Assembly (NCBI GenBank): GCA_035652815.1
Contig: DASRDB010000001.1
Coordinates: forward strand, 62,001-126,000
Direction: 5' to 3'
Origin: DASRDB01 sp035652815
GTDB taxonomy: Bacteria; Chloroflexota; Ktedonobacteria; Ktedonobacterales; Ktedonobacteraceae
Length of the DNA stretch: 64,000 nucleotides
The position numbers and the translations under genes are program-made. Positions 33,959-43,225 of this stretch are shown here, piece by piece. The notes beneath the pieces were generated by a model. It had not been told where the DNA came from and did not search any database. It was given only the letters and a program-made list of their open reading frames with translations. How positions within the stretch are numbered: the first letter of the stretch is position 1; each line of letters begins with the position of its first letter.

Positions 33959-36028
33959 CTACCCCCTCACCGCGTAGTAAATGATAATCAACACAACCCC
34001 AAAGAAGATAACCAGGGCGTAGTTACGCATGTAGCCCGTTTGCAGACGGCGCAACCCACCGCTCACGCTCCTGAAAATCCAGCCGATGCCTCGGCTGCCG
34101 CCATCCAGCACATCCCCTTCCAGGTAGCGCGAGGCCCAGCGTCCGATAGCAACAATAGGATTGATGAGGATAGCGATAAGTATCTCATCAACGTAGAACT
34201 TGTGGAACGAAAGCTGGTAGAGTGGGTTCTTGCTCTCTTTGTACTCAAAGCCGTTGCGATAGCGCAGCCATGCACCTGAAATGCCAAGCACAGCCAGCAA
34301 GACGCCCAGGCCCGTCGAAGTCCACAGAATCGCCAGCGAGTTGGTAGGCGCAGGCACCCGCGTGTTCGTCCAGGCGGTCGCCGTGAAGACGCGATCAAGG
34401 AAGTTCGCCAGGGGATGCCAGTTCGAGTGGAAGAGCGCAAATGAACCAACGAAGCCGCCAATTACTGAAAGCACAGCCAGGATAATCAGCGGGATATACA
34501 TGACGGCAGGCACTTCGAAAATGGCGTACAGGCCACCTCTGCCATGCGCTACCCTCTGCTCTTCCTCTTCATCGATATCCTCTGAGCCATGATGCTGGCG
34601 CGGCCCCGTTCCGCGATACTGGCCGCCAAAAATGCCCAGCACCAGCCGGAACATATAAAAAGCTGTTAAACCAGCCGTGACCAGCGCAATCAGCCAGAGC
34701 AGGAAGTATATGATATGTATGCTTGTGCCAACGCCGCTTGCCGTGGCCTGAGCGAGCAGCGAACTGAGAATTTCGTCCTTGCTCCAGAAGCCGGAGAAGG
34801 GCGGGATGCCGCTAATGGCAAGCGCGGCAATCAGGAACGTCCAGAAAGTGATTTTCAGACGATGACGCAGCCCACCCATTTCGCGCATATCCTGTTCGCC
34901 GCCCAGCGCGTGAATAACCGCACCCGCGCCCAGGAAGAGCAGCGCCTTGAAATAGGCATGCGTGGTCAGGTGGAAAATACCAGCCGTATAGTCATGCGCG
35001 CCCTCGGCCATGAACATGTAGCCAAGCTGGCTGATTGTCGAATAGGCCAGCACGCGCTTGATGTCCAGTTGCGTGAGCGCAATCAACGCGGCAAACAGGG
35101 CTGTCAGACCACCGATGACCGCGACGATTAGTAGCGCAATGTGAGAAACCTCGAAAAGCGCATTGGCGCGGGCTACCAGATAGACGCCCGCCGTTACCAT
35201 TGTTGCTGCATGGATCAGCGCGCTCACAGGCGTCGGGCCTTCCATCGCGTCAGGCAGCCACATATAGAGTGGTAGCTGGGCTGACTTGGCGGCGCAGGCG
35301 ATAAAGAGCAGCAGGCAGATGAAGCTGGTCGTCAGCGTTGAAACGGTGCCAACTCCTAGCTGGTTGAAGATGCCGATATTGCCGTTGGCATCGGTATAGT
35401 AATTCAGCGTGCCGAAGTGCTTAAAGAGTAGGAAAATGGCGATCATCAGGCCAAAGTCGCCAATGATGTTGATGACCAGAGCCTTGCGCGCCGCCGCGAC
35501 CGCCGCCCGGCGCTGGAACCAGAAGCCAATCAGCAGGAATGAGGCGAGGCCGACCAAAGCCCAACCAACGAGCAGGAAGAGGAAGTTGTCCGCCGCTACC
35601 AGCAAGACCATCGCGAAAATAAAGAAGTTCAGGTAGCAGAAGAAACGCCAGAAGCCGGGATCGTCTTCCATGTACCCCGCTGAATACACGTGTATGATAA
35701 AGCCTACGCCCGTGATTATCATCAGCATCGTCGCAGAGAGCGGGTCAAAGAGCAGACCGAAATTGATAGCCAGTGGGGAGTTAATGGGGCCTACAGTGAG
35801 GATGCCCGAACCGACCCAGGTATACAATATCTGGTCTCCGGCGGCCGGTGAGGCAGGCGGGTTGCCCAGCATCGAGAGGAAGCCAAGCGCGGCGCATAAA
35901 AAGGCCAGCCCTGATGCTCCCAACGCGACCGTCAGCACGCCTCCCCGCGTGAGGGTGCGCCCGATCAGGCCCAGCAGCACGAAGCCGAGCAGGGGCAAAA
36001 TCAGCACCCATTGCGTTAAATTCGTCAT
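33959..36028 (-). CDS. nuoL: NADH-quinone oxidoreductase subunit L
   Basis: A 689-residue distal antiporter-like subunit with about 16 helices and the long lateral helix near the C-terminus. Signatures are LLVGWALVGLASFLLIGFW, LPLYMWLPDAMEGPTPVSALIHAATMVTAGVYLV and KRVLAYSTISQLGYMFMA. A charged loop (HHGSEDIDEEEEQRVAHGRGG, about 488-508) separates the core from the C-terminal helices. It starts 5 nt downstream of nuoK and ends 4 nt before nuoM. Confidence 0.97.
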   Translation of the reverse strand: MTNLTQWVLILPLLGFVLLGLIGRTLTRGGVLTVALGASGLAFLCAALGFLSMLGNPPASPAAGDQILYTWVGSGILTVGPINSPLAINFGLLFDPLSATMLMIITGVGFIIHVYSAGYMEDDPGFWRFFCYLNFFIFAMVLLVAADNFLFLLVGWALVGLASFLLIGFWFQRRAAVAAARKALVINIIGDFGLMIAIFLLFKHFGTLNYYTDANGNIGIFNQLGVGTVSTLTTSFICLLLFIACAAKSAQLPLYMWLPDAMEGPTPVSALIHAATMVTAGVYLVARANALFEVSHIALLIVAVIGGLTALFAALIALTQLDIKRVLAYSTISQLGYMFMAEGAHDYTAGIFHLTTHAYFKALLFLGAGAVIHALGGEQDMREMGGLRHRLKITFWTFLIAALAISGIPPFSGFWSKDEILSSLLAQATASGVGTSIHIIYFLLWLIALVTAGLTAFYMFRLVLGIFGGQYRGTGPRQHHGSEDIDEEEEQRVAHGRGGLYAIFEVPAVMYIPLIILAVLSVIGGFVGSFALFHSNWHPLANFLDRVFTATAWTNTRVPAPTNSLAILWTSTGLGVLLAVLGISGAWLRYRNGFEYKESKNPLYQLSFHKFYVDEILIAILINPIVAIGRWASRYLEGDVLDGGSRGIGWIFRSVSGGLRRLQTGYMRNYALVIFFGVVLIIIYYAVRG

Positions 36029-36033
36029 ATATT

Positions 36034-36342
36034 TTAGCCTCGCAATACATTCATATCGTCAACGTCGATATCGCGGCGCGAGCGAAAGATGGAGACAATA
36101 ATCGCCAGACCAACGACCACCTCTGCCGCAGCGACGGTCAGCACGAGAAACACGAACATCTGGCCATCGACCGAATCCAGGTAATGCGAGAGCGTGATAA
36201 ACGAGAGATTGACCGCGTTCAACATCAATTCGATAGACATAAAAATAACCAGAGGATTACGCCGAATCAAGACTCCCGCCACGCCCACTGTGAAAAGAAT
36301 TGCGCTTACAATCAGATACCACGATACAGGTAGAGATGACAT
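36034..36342 (-). CDS. nuoK: NADH-quinone oxidoreductase subunit K
   Basis: A 102-residue three-helix subunit of complex I. The two membrane glutamates of NuoK are visible in [18 protein letters not shown] and [17 protein letters not shown]. The start at 36342 is chosen because GAGGAGG lies 5 nt upstream; the open frame extends 9 codons further without a site. It lies 17 nt after nuoJ. Confidence 0.96.
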   Translation of the reverse strand: MSSLPVSWYLIVSAILFTVGVAGVLIRRNPLVIFMSIELMLNAVNLSFITLSHYLDSVDGQMFVFLVLTVAAAEVVVGLAIIVSIFRSRRDIDVDDMNVLRG

Positions 36343-36359
36343 AGATGCCTCCTCGCTGG

Positions 36360-36899
36360 CTACGACCATTTGCGGCCCAGCACCAGCGTGCCGAGGATTG
36401 CAACAACGATCAACAGGCTCGTCACTTCAAACGGGAAGGCGAAGCCATGGAAGAGTGCCATGCCGAAGGCCTGCGTATCGCCCTGGTAAAGTGCGATGGC
36501 CTTGCTCAAGCTATCCGCGCCGCTGGTCCTGGTGCTGGCATCAACCATAGCCCCCGTAAACAGCAGGTAGCTGAGAGACGCGACCAGCACAAAGCCGAGT
36601 ATCACAGCCACCCAGCGCTGCCAGGGTATGCGATCAGGCTGCTCGGTATCCTGCGCCTCAGACGCGAGCATGGTGACGACAAACAGGAAAAGCACCATGA
36701 TCGCGCCCGCGTAAATCAAAATCTGCACAATAGCGATAAACATCGCGCCGAGTTGCAGGTAAAACAGCGCCAGGAACAGCAGCGTCAGAATCAGGCTCAG
36801 CGCGCTATACACGGCGTTTCTAAAGGTAATAACGCCAATGCCTGCCGCGATAGTAGCGACCGCCAGAACAAAGAACGAGACAACCGAAAAATCGATCAT
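36360..36899 (-). CDS. nuoJ: NADH-quinone oxidoreductase subunit J
   Basis: A 179-residue five-helix membrane subunit. The segment [27 protein letters not shown], with the pi-bulge helix of NuoJ, is clear. It overlaps the end of nuoI by 4 nt and precedes nuoK by 17 nt. Confidence 0.95.
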   Translation of the reverse strand: MIDFSVVSFFVLAVATIAAGIGVITFRNAVYSALSLILTLLFLALFYLQLGAMFIAIVQILIYAGAIMVLFLFVVTMLASEAQDTEQPDRIPWQRWVAVILGFVLVASLSYLLFTGAMVDASTRTSGADSLSKAIALYQGDTQAFGMALFHGFAFPFEVTSLLIVVAILGTLVLGRKWS

Positions 36900-37531
36900 A
36901 GCTGCCCCTCCTCGCGTTCAAATTTGCGGCGGTCCTCGTCCTGCTCCTCGTTGACCAGCAAGACTTTGGGGTCAGCCTCAATATTACCGAGACCAACGGC
37001 GGCAGCGCTGGCTTCCAGTCCGTCAAAGACATGCGTGCGCTGCGGCACAGGTTGAGAAGCCTCTTCTGGCGCTGGCTCAAACCACACAGCAGCCGAGCCA
37101 ACGGTTGCCTGACCAACGGGTTCAAGCAACTGCTCCTTGTGATAGACCATATCCTCGGGATAGAACGACGCCAGCTTGTAGATACGCTCCAGAGTGATTG
37201 CTCCCGTCGGACAGGCCGCTTCACAATATCCACAGAAGATACAACGCAACATGTTCACATCAAACACGCGCGCATACCGCTCGCCGGGCGAAACACGGTG
37301 TTCTTCGGTGTTCTCGTCAGCCTCGATATAGATGGCATTAGCCGGACACGCGCCCGCGCACAGGAAACAACCCACGCACCGCTCCAACCCATTTTCATAG
37401 CGGTGCAGCACGTGTCGCCCGCGAAAACGCGCCGGTAACTCCCGCTCCTGCTCAGGATAGGAGATGGTGGTCGGCTTCTTGCCCATATTTTTCAGGGTCG
37501 TCGCCAACCCTTTCAGGATGTCCATTGACAT
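36896..37531 (-). CDS. nuoI: NADH-quinone oxidoreductase subunit I
   Basis: A 211-residue peripheral ferredoxin-like subunit carrying two 4Fe-4S clusters (N6a and N6b). The cysteines are C52-x2-C55-x2-C58-x3-C62 (ERCVGCFLCAGACPANAI) and C97-x2-C100-x2-C103-x3-C107 (LRCIFCGYCEAACPTGAI). An acidic C-terminal tail of about 70 residues (EPAPEEASQPVPQ...[18 protein letters not shown]) is longer than usual. GAGG lies 8 nt before the ATG. Two small unrelated genes and a hairpin separate it from nuoH. Confidence 0.96.
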   Translation of the reverse strand: MSMDILKGLATTLKNMGKKPTTISYPEQERELPARFRGRHVLHRYENGLERCVGCFLCAGACPANAIYIEADENTEEHRVSPGERYARVFDVNMLRCIFCGYCEAACPTGAITLERIYKLASFYPEDMVYHKEQLLEPVGQATVGSAAVWFEPAPEEASQPVPQRTHVFDGLEASAAAVGLGNIEADPKVLLVNEEQDEDRRKFEREEGQL

Positions 37532-37618
37532 GATGTATACCTCACTTCGTTCTCGAAGCTATCGCTTAGCAAGACAATAAATGCCGGGTATCGTACCTAA
37601 CAGGCTCCCTCTTCGAGG

Positions 37619-37855
37619 TTAATCCCACGAATTACGTTCTTCCTCGATGTATTTCCGAAGGTCTATCCCCTGCCAGATCTCGCTACCCAATCCTTCCAAT
37701 TCCAGAAGACTATGCCAGGGTTCTTCTGAATCTGCTGATCGCCCACGAATGATTAGCGTCAAGGCTTCTAGCAGTTGCTCCTGTTCATCGATAGAAAGCT
37801 GATTAATTTTTTGGATTATTTCATGTAAGATTTCTTGATAATTGTTTGTTGTCAT
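37619..37855 (-). CDS. Small protein of the GLGxEIWQGID...ERNSWD family, nuo-embedded
   Basis: A 78-residue acidic protein with a predicted N-terminal helix pair (EILHEIIQKINQLSIDEQEQLLEALTLIIRG) and a C-terminal GLGSEIWQGIDLRKYIEEERNSWD. It is paralogous to the gene at 38057, and the last 24 residues are nearly the same. Proteins with such tails look like the antitoxin half of toxin-antitoxin modules (VapB-like), but no toxin gene is adjacent. The start at 37855 is uncertain, since no clear ribosome-binding site precedes it. It stands between nuoH and nuoI, on the same strand, next to a family A hairpin. Confidence 0.6.
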   Translation of the reverse strand: MTTNNYQEILHEIIQKINQLSIDEQEQLLEALTLIIRGRSADSEEPWHSLLELEGLGSEIWQGIDLRKYIEEERNSWD

Positions 37856-37887
37856 AGCTTTTAAAACATGTAGTAATGGCATTTTTG

Positions 37888-37969
37888 GGTTGTAGGGACG
37901 CGATTCATCGCGTCCACCTTCTCGCACCGATTCGCCAGGGTGGACGCGATGAATCGCGTCCCTACAACC
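37888..37969. repeat. Family A inverted repeat inside the nuo operon
   Basis: Perfect 31-nt arms 37888-37918 and 37939-37969 (core GTAGGGACGCGAT, then TCATCGCGTCCACC) enclose a 20-nt loop. It lies between two small genes of the nuo operon, where a strong terminator would separate nuoI-N from the upstream genes. Confidence 0.75.
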
Positions 37970-38056
37970 TACCGCATCATTTGTCAGTGTTCATTGCTTT
38001 GTAGACCTTGCTTAGATCATATCAAAGCAGGCTACAATTGTCACCTTCAGGCCGAC

Positions 38057-38275
38057 TCAATCCCAGGAATTTCGCTCCTGATTGATGTACTGTTCCACAT
38101 CAATGCCCTGCCATATTTCTTTGCCTAACCCGCGAAACTCACGAATGCTATGTGCAGGCTCTGCTTTAATTCTAGCGTATACCAGTTGGGCCAACTCTTG
38201 AAGCAGTCGAGCTTGCTCTTCCAACGAAAGTTGTCGAATTGCGGTTAACAGGTCATCGTATGTCAAAGACGACAT
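38057..38275 (-). CDS. Small protein, paralog of 37619 gene, nuo-embedded
   Basis: A 72-residue protein with an N-terminal helical segment (YDDLLTAIRQLSLEEQARLLQELAQLV) and the C-terminal motif FRGLGKEIWQGIDVEQYINQERNSWD shared with the neighbouring paralog. AAAGG lies about 8 nt upstream of the ATG. The pair is transcribed with the nuo genes between nuoH and nuoI. Antitoxin-like by appearance only; no partner toxin is visible. Confidence 0.65.
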   Translation of the reverse strand: MSSLTYDDLLTAIRQLSLEEQARLLQELAQLVYARIKAEPAHSIREFRGLGKEIWQGIDVEQYINQERNSWD

Positions 38276-38335
38276 GGTTTTTACCTTTGTTCAGGCTTAT
38301 GGCAGATGGTAGAGGGCGGGCAGAGCCGCACGCCC

Positions 38336-39535
38336 CTACTTCTCCAATTTAACCAGACGGACTGAGGCGGGCAGTCCGGCGGCGGGTTGTGCGCCGTTGG
38401 TCTTGGCGACTCTGGCTGGTAGCTCTGACTGGACTTCGATGCGTCTGCTGCGTTCGTAGAGCAGGACGGCGACGATGACGACCAGACCAGCGAGGCCGTT
38501 GACCCACCAGGGCCAGCCGAGAGCGACTACTACGGCGGTAATCACGACGTTCAGGACGGCCAGGGGCAGGAGCAATTGCCAGCCGAGGCGCATCAGGCGG
38601 TCATAGCGAATACGCGGCAGGGTGGCGCGCAGCCAGATGAATACGAACAGGAAAATGGCTACTTTCACCAGGAAGACCAGTATGGAGACGCCAGGAATGC
38701 GCTCAAGACCCAGACCAAAGAAGCTCCAACCGCCAAGATAGAGCGTGGCAACGACCGAACTGACGGTAATCATGTTGATGTATTCCGCCATCTGGTAGAG
38801 GCTCCAGCGCAGGCCGCTATACTCAGTCAGGTATCCGGCGGTCAGTTCCTGCTCGGCCTCTGGCAGGTCGAACGGGGCGCGGTTCACTTCGGCTACTCCG
38901 GCGATCAGGTAGAGAAAGAAGCCGAGCGGCTGCGCGACAATAAACCAGATCCCCTGCTGCAACTGCTGGTGAACAATGCCCACCATGCTGAGCGTGCCAG
39001 CCCACATCAAGACGCCGCTAAGCGCAAGACCCAGGCTGGTCTCATACGAGACCATTTGCGCCGCCGAACGGAGCGCGCCGAGCAGTGAATAGCGGTTGCC
39101 CGATGACCAGCCGCCCAGCACGATGCCGTAGACCGCCAGCGATGAAATCGAGAGAATCCAGAGCAGGCCAACGTTGATATCGCCAACTATCGGGTCCCAG
39201 ATGCTCGGTTTGCCATCCACCCAGCTATTGCCAATCGGCACAACGGCAAACGCGCTCAAGGCAACCACTACTGAGATAATCGGCGCGATCAGGTAAATCA
39301 GCTTTTTGGCCTGGGCAGGCACGATCTGCTCTTTAAAGGCCATCTTTACCGCGTCGGCAACGGGCTGGAAAATTCCGGCGGGTCCGGCGCGGTTGGGACC
39401 GAGACGTCCCTGAATTTTCGCCACCACGCGCCGCTCGATCAACGTCATGTAAGCAAAGGCGGTGAGCAGCGCGAAGATCACAACCGCGCTTTTAACAATA
39501 TCCGCGAAAATCGCGTTGTTTAGCAAATCAGGCAT
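38336..39535 (-). CDS. nuoH: NADH-quinone oxidoreductase subunit H
   Basis: A 399-residue eight-helix subunit that connects the peripheral arm with the membrane arm and forms the quinone entry. The signatures are IQGRLGPNRAGPAGIFQPVADAVKMAFKEQIVP, AGVAEVNRAPFDLPEAEQELTAGYLTEYSG and LRATLPRIRYDRLMRLGWQ. The C-terminal 50 residues form an extra hydrophobic helix and cytoplasmic tail. Its start overlaps the nuoG stop by 8 nt. Confidence 0.97.
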   Translation of the reverse strand: MPDLLNNAIFADIVKSAVVIFALLTAFAYMTLIERRVVAKIQGRLGPNRAGPAGIFQPVADAVKMAFKEQIVPAQAKKLIYLIAPIISVVVALSAFAVVPIGNSWVDGKPSIWDPIVGDINVGLLWILSISSLAVYGIVLGGWSSGNRYSLLGALRSAAQMVSYETSLGLALSGVLMWAGTLSMVGIVHQQLQQGIWFIVAQPLGFFLYLIAGVAEVNRAPFDLPEAEQELTAGYLTEYSGLRWSLYQMAEYINMITVSSVVATLYLGGWSFFGLGLERIPGVSILVFLVKVAIFLFVFIWLRATLPRIRYDRLMRLGWQLLLPLAVLNVVITAVVVALGWPWWVNGLAGLVVIVAVLLYERSRRIEVQSELPARVAKTNGAQPAAGLPASVRLVKLEK

Positions 39536-41687
39536 GAGCGGCCACCTCCTCCTGTGTGCGGATGCCCTGCAAGCCCAACATATCCCAGGTTATTCCAGCA
39601 TAGAAAGGATTGGTCGCTCCGATTTCGCGCAGGACATCCTGCGGGCTGCTGTAGTTCCACTTCAGGCCCATCTTGCGCGCCAGGTGCAGTAGGATTTCCC
39701 AGTCGGCCTTCGCGCCAGGGAGTTGCCTCAAGGCATGCCAGACGCGCTGCACGTGATGGTCAACGTTGGTCATACTGCCATCTTTTTCCGCGAAGGTCAC
39801 GGCTGGCAGCACCACGTCCGCTTTGCGCGCCGTCTCGGTCAGGGTAATATCCTGCACGACCAGAAATTCCAGGTTCGGGGGCAGGCTCTCAACGTGTCGC
39901 AGTGGGTTCGCGCCCATCACATACAGAGCGCGAATATCCGGACTGCTCAGCATCTCGCTATAGGGCAAGCCCTCTTCAGAGACGGGTTGATAGCCAGGGA
40001 GCGAGTCAGGCAAGAGACCCATATCACGCGCACCTAGCGAGTTTGCGTCTTCAAAGAGCGGCCCAACGCCGGAACCAGGACGGTCAATATTACCCGTCAC
40101 AACCGCCAGGGCCTGCACATCCGCCGCCAGATCATGACAACCAGGGTCAAGCGTTGCCATTTCATCATAGAGCAGGATCGCGCCCTTCGCTTCCGCGATG
40201 GCTTCCGCTAACTGTTGAAGCTGCGTCGTCAACTCAAGGCCGAAGGTGTTCTGTACCAGCGACAGACTCTCTTCGTCTTGCTGCAAACGCTGGCGCACAT
40301 CTTCGTACTGGTGCGGGTTATCCAGCGTCTTTTCCAGGGCATGCTTCAACATCAGCTTGACGGCCATGCCCGCGCCATGCTTTGGAACCGTAATCTTGTT
40401 GGTCGCAAAGCGGTCAAGCTCGGTCTCGCCTTCGTTGATGATATATATTTTTGCCCCACTCCTCATTGCCTTCTTGATGCGCAGGTTCAGCACCGGCTGG
40501 CGCTCATAGGGGTCAGAGGCGATCAGGACGATATGGGAAGCCTTTTCGATCTCGGCGATGCTGTTGGTCATCATCCAGGGCCGACCAGTGATGGAGTCAC
40601 GCGGGCCGGGGAAGTAGCCATGATGATGGTCGATATTGGGCGTGCTCAATCCCTCGCGCAGCAGCTTCTGGAAGAGATAGGCTTCCTCGTTGGTAGTGCG
40701 GGTTGAGCCGATGCCGCCAATGCTTTTTGAGCCATGCTTATCGGCAAGGCTTTGCAGGCGGGTTGCTATCATGTACAGCGTGTCATCCCAGGGGGCGGGT
40801 ACGAGTTCGCCGCGCTGACGCACAAGCGGCGTGCGAATGCGCTGCGGGCTGTTCACAAACTCGAAGCCCCAGCGACCGCGATCACACAGCCAGCCATCAT
40901 CAATGTCGTCGTTGGTGCGCGACATCAGGCGCATCACCTTGTCCACCCGCACGTCTACGCGCACATTGCAACCCACGCTACAGTTATTGCAAACGCTCGG
41001 CGTGCGCTTCAGTTCCCAGGGCCGCGCTTTGAAGCGATAAGCGGTCGCGGTCAGCGCGCCTACCGGACACATCTCGACCGTATTGCCTGAGAAAATCGAG
41101 TCGAAGGCGTGATCGGGCGCGGTGCCAACCTCCATACGGAAGCCACGCGAGATCATTACCAGCCCGTTATCCATCGAAATCTCGGATGAGAAACGGGTGC
41201 AGCGCTGGCACAAAATACAACGCTCGCGGTCAAGCATCACGCGGTCGCTGATGGGTATAGGCTTGGGATAGTGCTTCTTGTAGAGATCAAAGCGCGTGTT
41301 GCCTGGGCCGTGACGCAGCGTGAAGTCTTGCAGGTCGCACTCGCCGCCCTTGTCACAGATGGGGCAGTCGAGCGGGTGATTGATGAGCAAAAACTCCAGG
41401 GTGCCGCGCCGCGCCTTCAGCACCTTCTCCGTCTTGGTATGCACAATCATGCCTTCGCTGACAGGCGTAGTGCAGGCGGTCTGGGGCGGCTTGGGCATCT
41501 TCTCGATCTCCACGAAGCACATGCGGCAAGCACCCAATGGCGGCATCTTTGGATGATAGCAATAAATTGGTATCTCTATGCCCGCCTGCTTCGCCGCCGC
41601 CCAGACGAGCGTTCCTGGCGGCACCGCCACCGGAATATCATCGATGGTCAGGTGAACAAGTTCGTCTTTCTTCTCTTCTTCTGGCAT
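39528..41687 (-). CDS. nuoG: NADH-quinone oxidoreductase subunit G
   Basis: A 719-residue iron-sulfur subunit of the peripheral arm. The N-terminus is a 2Fe-2S ferredoxin fold (IYCYHPKMPPLGACRMCFVEIE, about 36-57), then the 4Fe-4S binding region (DCPICDKGGECDLQDFTLRHG) and a second 4Fe-4S region (RCILCQRCTRFSSEISMDNGL). A bacterial-type 4Fe-4S domain (VCNNCSVGCNVRVDVR) is followed by a molybdopterin-like domain to the end. Such an extra cluster is typical of bacterial NuoG. It lies 170 nt downstream of nuoF, with a family C repeat in the gap, and overlaps nuoH by 8 nt. Confidence 0.96.
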   Translation of the reverse strand: MPEEEKKDELVHLTIDDIPVAVPPGTLVWAAAKQAGIEIPIYCYHPKMPPLGACRMCFVEIEKMPKPPQTACTTPVSEGMIVHTKTEKVLKARRGTLEFLLINHPLDCPICDKGGECDLQDFTLRHGPGNTRFDLYKKHYPKPIPISDRVMLDRERCILCQRCTRFSSEISMDNGLVMISRGFRMEVGTAPDHAFDSIFSGNTVEMCPVGALTATAYRFKARPWELKRTPSVCNNCSVGCNVRVDVRVDKVMRLMSRTNDDIDDGWLCDRGRWGFEFVNSPQRIRTPLVRQRGELVPAPWDDTLYMIATRLQSLADKHGSKSIGGIGSTRTTNEEAYLFQKLLREGLSTPNIDHHHGYFPGPRDSITGRPWMMTNSIAEIEKASHIVLIASDPYERQPVLNLRIKKAMRSGAKIYIINEGETELDRFATNKITVPKHGAGMAVKLMLKHALEKTLDNPHQYEDVRQRLQQDEESLSLVQNTFGLELTTQLQQLAEAIAEAKGAILLYDEMATLDPGCHDLAADVQALAVVTGNIDRPGSGVGPLFEDANSLGARDMGLLPDSLPGYQPVSEEGLPYSEMLSSPDIRALYVMGANPLRHVESLPPNLEFLVVQDITLTETARKADVVLPAVTFAEKDGSMTNVDHHVQRVWHALRQLPGAKADWEILLHLARKMGLKWNYSSPQDVLREIGATNPFYAGITWDMLGLQGIRTQEEVAAHA

Positions 41688-41725
41688 CGCTTTTTACCAT
41701 CTATCTATCTGCTGGACACAATTAT

Positions 41726-41811
41726 TGTCATGCTGAGCGAAGCGAAGCATCTCCGTAGCTGAGCGATTCGCGTGCCAGCGCCGCAGATGCTTCGCTTCGC
41801 TCAGCATGACA
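41726..41811. repeat. Family C' inverted repeat between nuoF and nuoG
   Basis: Arms of about 27 nt (TGTCATGCTGAGCGAAGCGA and its complement) with a 32-nt GC-rich loop. The CT-to-GC swap (ATGCT/AGCAT instead of ATCCT/AGGAT) occurs at both pairing positions, as in the copy at 45149. Confidence 0.75.
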
Positions 41812-41857
41812 TGTTGTTGGTCTTTCTCGTCAATGTTCATCATTGTGTCCCTACAGG

Positions 41858-43186
41858 TTATCTGGCACCCGCCTGCAGGGTTTGCACTCCTGCTTCTGGA
41901 TGCTCAGGTTGAGTACGTTCCTTGAAAGGACAGCGCCCTTCGCGCACATGCGTTTCGTATTCCTCGCGGAACAATTTGATGCTGCTGGTAATCGAACTGG
42001 TCGCGGCATCACCCAACGGGCAGAAGGACTTGCCGCTGATGTTATCGCAGACGTCAAGCAGCAGGTCGATGTCTTTTTCCCTGCCATGCCCTTCCTCGAT
42101 GCGATGAAGGATCTCGGTCAACCAGTAGGTTCCTTCGCGACAGGGCGTGCATTTGCCGCATGACTCGTCGCGATAAAACTCGGTCATACGCAGCACCGCA
42201 TCGACAATGCAGGTATCCTCATTTATCACAATGACGCCGCCGGAGCCGAGCATGGAACCTGCCGCAGCTATGGCCTCGAAATCAAGTGGCGTATCAACCT
42301 TGTCTGATCCCAGGATAAAGGTCGAGGAACCACCGGGAATGATGGCCTTCAATTGCTTATCACCCAGGATACCGCCACCATACTGCTCATCGTAAATCAA
42401 CGTGCGCAGGGGCGTTCCCAGGGGTAGCTCATAGTTGCCGGGCTTTTTGACGTGGCCGCTCAGGCAAAAGATGCGCGTACCCTTGCTCTTTTCGGTGCCG
42501 AACGAGGCATACCAATCCGCGCCGTTTTTGACAATCGCGGGAATGGTTGCCAGCGTCTCGCAGTTGTTGATAACCGTTGGACCGCCATAGAGGCCGATAG
42601 CTGCCGGGAAAGGCGGTTTCAAACGTGGATAGCCGCGACGGCCTTCGAGCGACTCCATCAGGGCGCTCTCTTCACCGCAGATATACGCGCCCGCGCCGCG
42701 ATGCATAATCACATCGAGCGAGAAGTCGCTGCCGAGGATATTCTTGCCGATATATCCCGCTGCGTAGGCCTCTTCAATGGCCCGCGCCACCTGCAAGCCC
42801 GCCAATTCCAGTTCGCCGCGCACGTAAATAAAGGCCGTGGAGACGCGGCAGGCATAACTGGTGATAATCACGCCCTCGACCAGCATGTGGGGATTCTTCT
42901 CCATAATCATGCGGTCTTTGAAGGTTCCCGGCTCGCTTTCGTCGCAGTTGCAGCAGAGATAGCGTTTCTTATCATTTTTCGCGAGAAAGCTCCACTTCAT
43001 ACCTGTTGGGAAGCCTGCGCCGCCGCGACCGCGTAGACCCGACTTCTTGACCATCTCTACCAGGTCATCCGGCAGGTACTCTTTGAGCGCCTTTTCTAGC
43101 GCCGAGTAGCCGCCGTGTTGCCGGTAGCCCTCCAACGTATCTATACCGGGAGCATCCATATCTTTTGTGACAATCAGTTCTGTCAT
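41858..43186 (-). CDS. nuoF: NADH-quinone oxidoreductase subunit F
   Basis: A 442-residue FMN- and NADH-binding subunit. The glycine-rich nucleotide site GLRGRGGAGFPTGMKWSF (50-67), the FMN segment GAGAYICGEESALMESLEGRRGYPRLKPPFPA and the N3 cluster motif SCGKCTPCREGTYWL are all present. The C-terminal Cys of that cluster lies in SFCPLGDAA. It lies 39 nt downstream of nuoE. Confidence 0.97.
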   Translation of the reverse strand: MTELIVTKDMDAPGIDTLEGYRQHGGYSALEKALKEYLPDDLVEMVKKSGLRGRGGAGFPTGMKWSFLAKNDKKRYLCCNCDESEPGTFKDRMIMEKNPHMLVEGVIITSYACRVSTAFIYVRGELELAGLQVARAIEEAYAAGYIGKNILGSDFSLDVIMHRGAGAYICGEESALMESLEGRRGYPRLKPPFPAAIGLYGGPTVINNCETLATIPAIVKNGADWYASFGTEKSKGTRIFCLSGHVKKPGNYELPLGTPLRTLIYDEQYGGGILGDKQLKAIIPGGSSTFILGSDKVDTPLDFEAIAAAGSMLGSGGVIVINEDTCIVDAVLRMTEFYRDESCGKCTPCREGTYWLTEILHRIEEGHGREKDIDLLLDVCDNISGKSFCPLGDAATSSITSSIKLFREEYETHVREGRCPFKERTQPEHPEAGVQTLQAGAR

Positions 43187-43225
43187 AGTAAGATAATTCC
43201 TTTTGCCAGGCTTTGACTATAAAAC

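Noticed and set aside
36345..37055. 236-codon plus-strand frame across nuoJ and nuoI
   Set aside because: Shadow of real nuo genes; the sequence changes character at gene borders as expected of an artefact.
37888..37969. CRISPR-like arrangement of repeated GGGACGCGAT units
   Set aside because: Only two inverted arms with a 20-nt loop, no regularly spaced direct repeats and no cas genes; it is a hairpin.
37619..38275. Complete toxin-antitoxin module
   Set aside because: Two antitoxin-like paralogs are present, but no PIN, RelE or other toxin-like frame lies in the gap or beside them.
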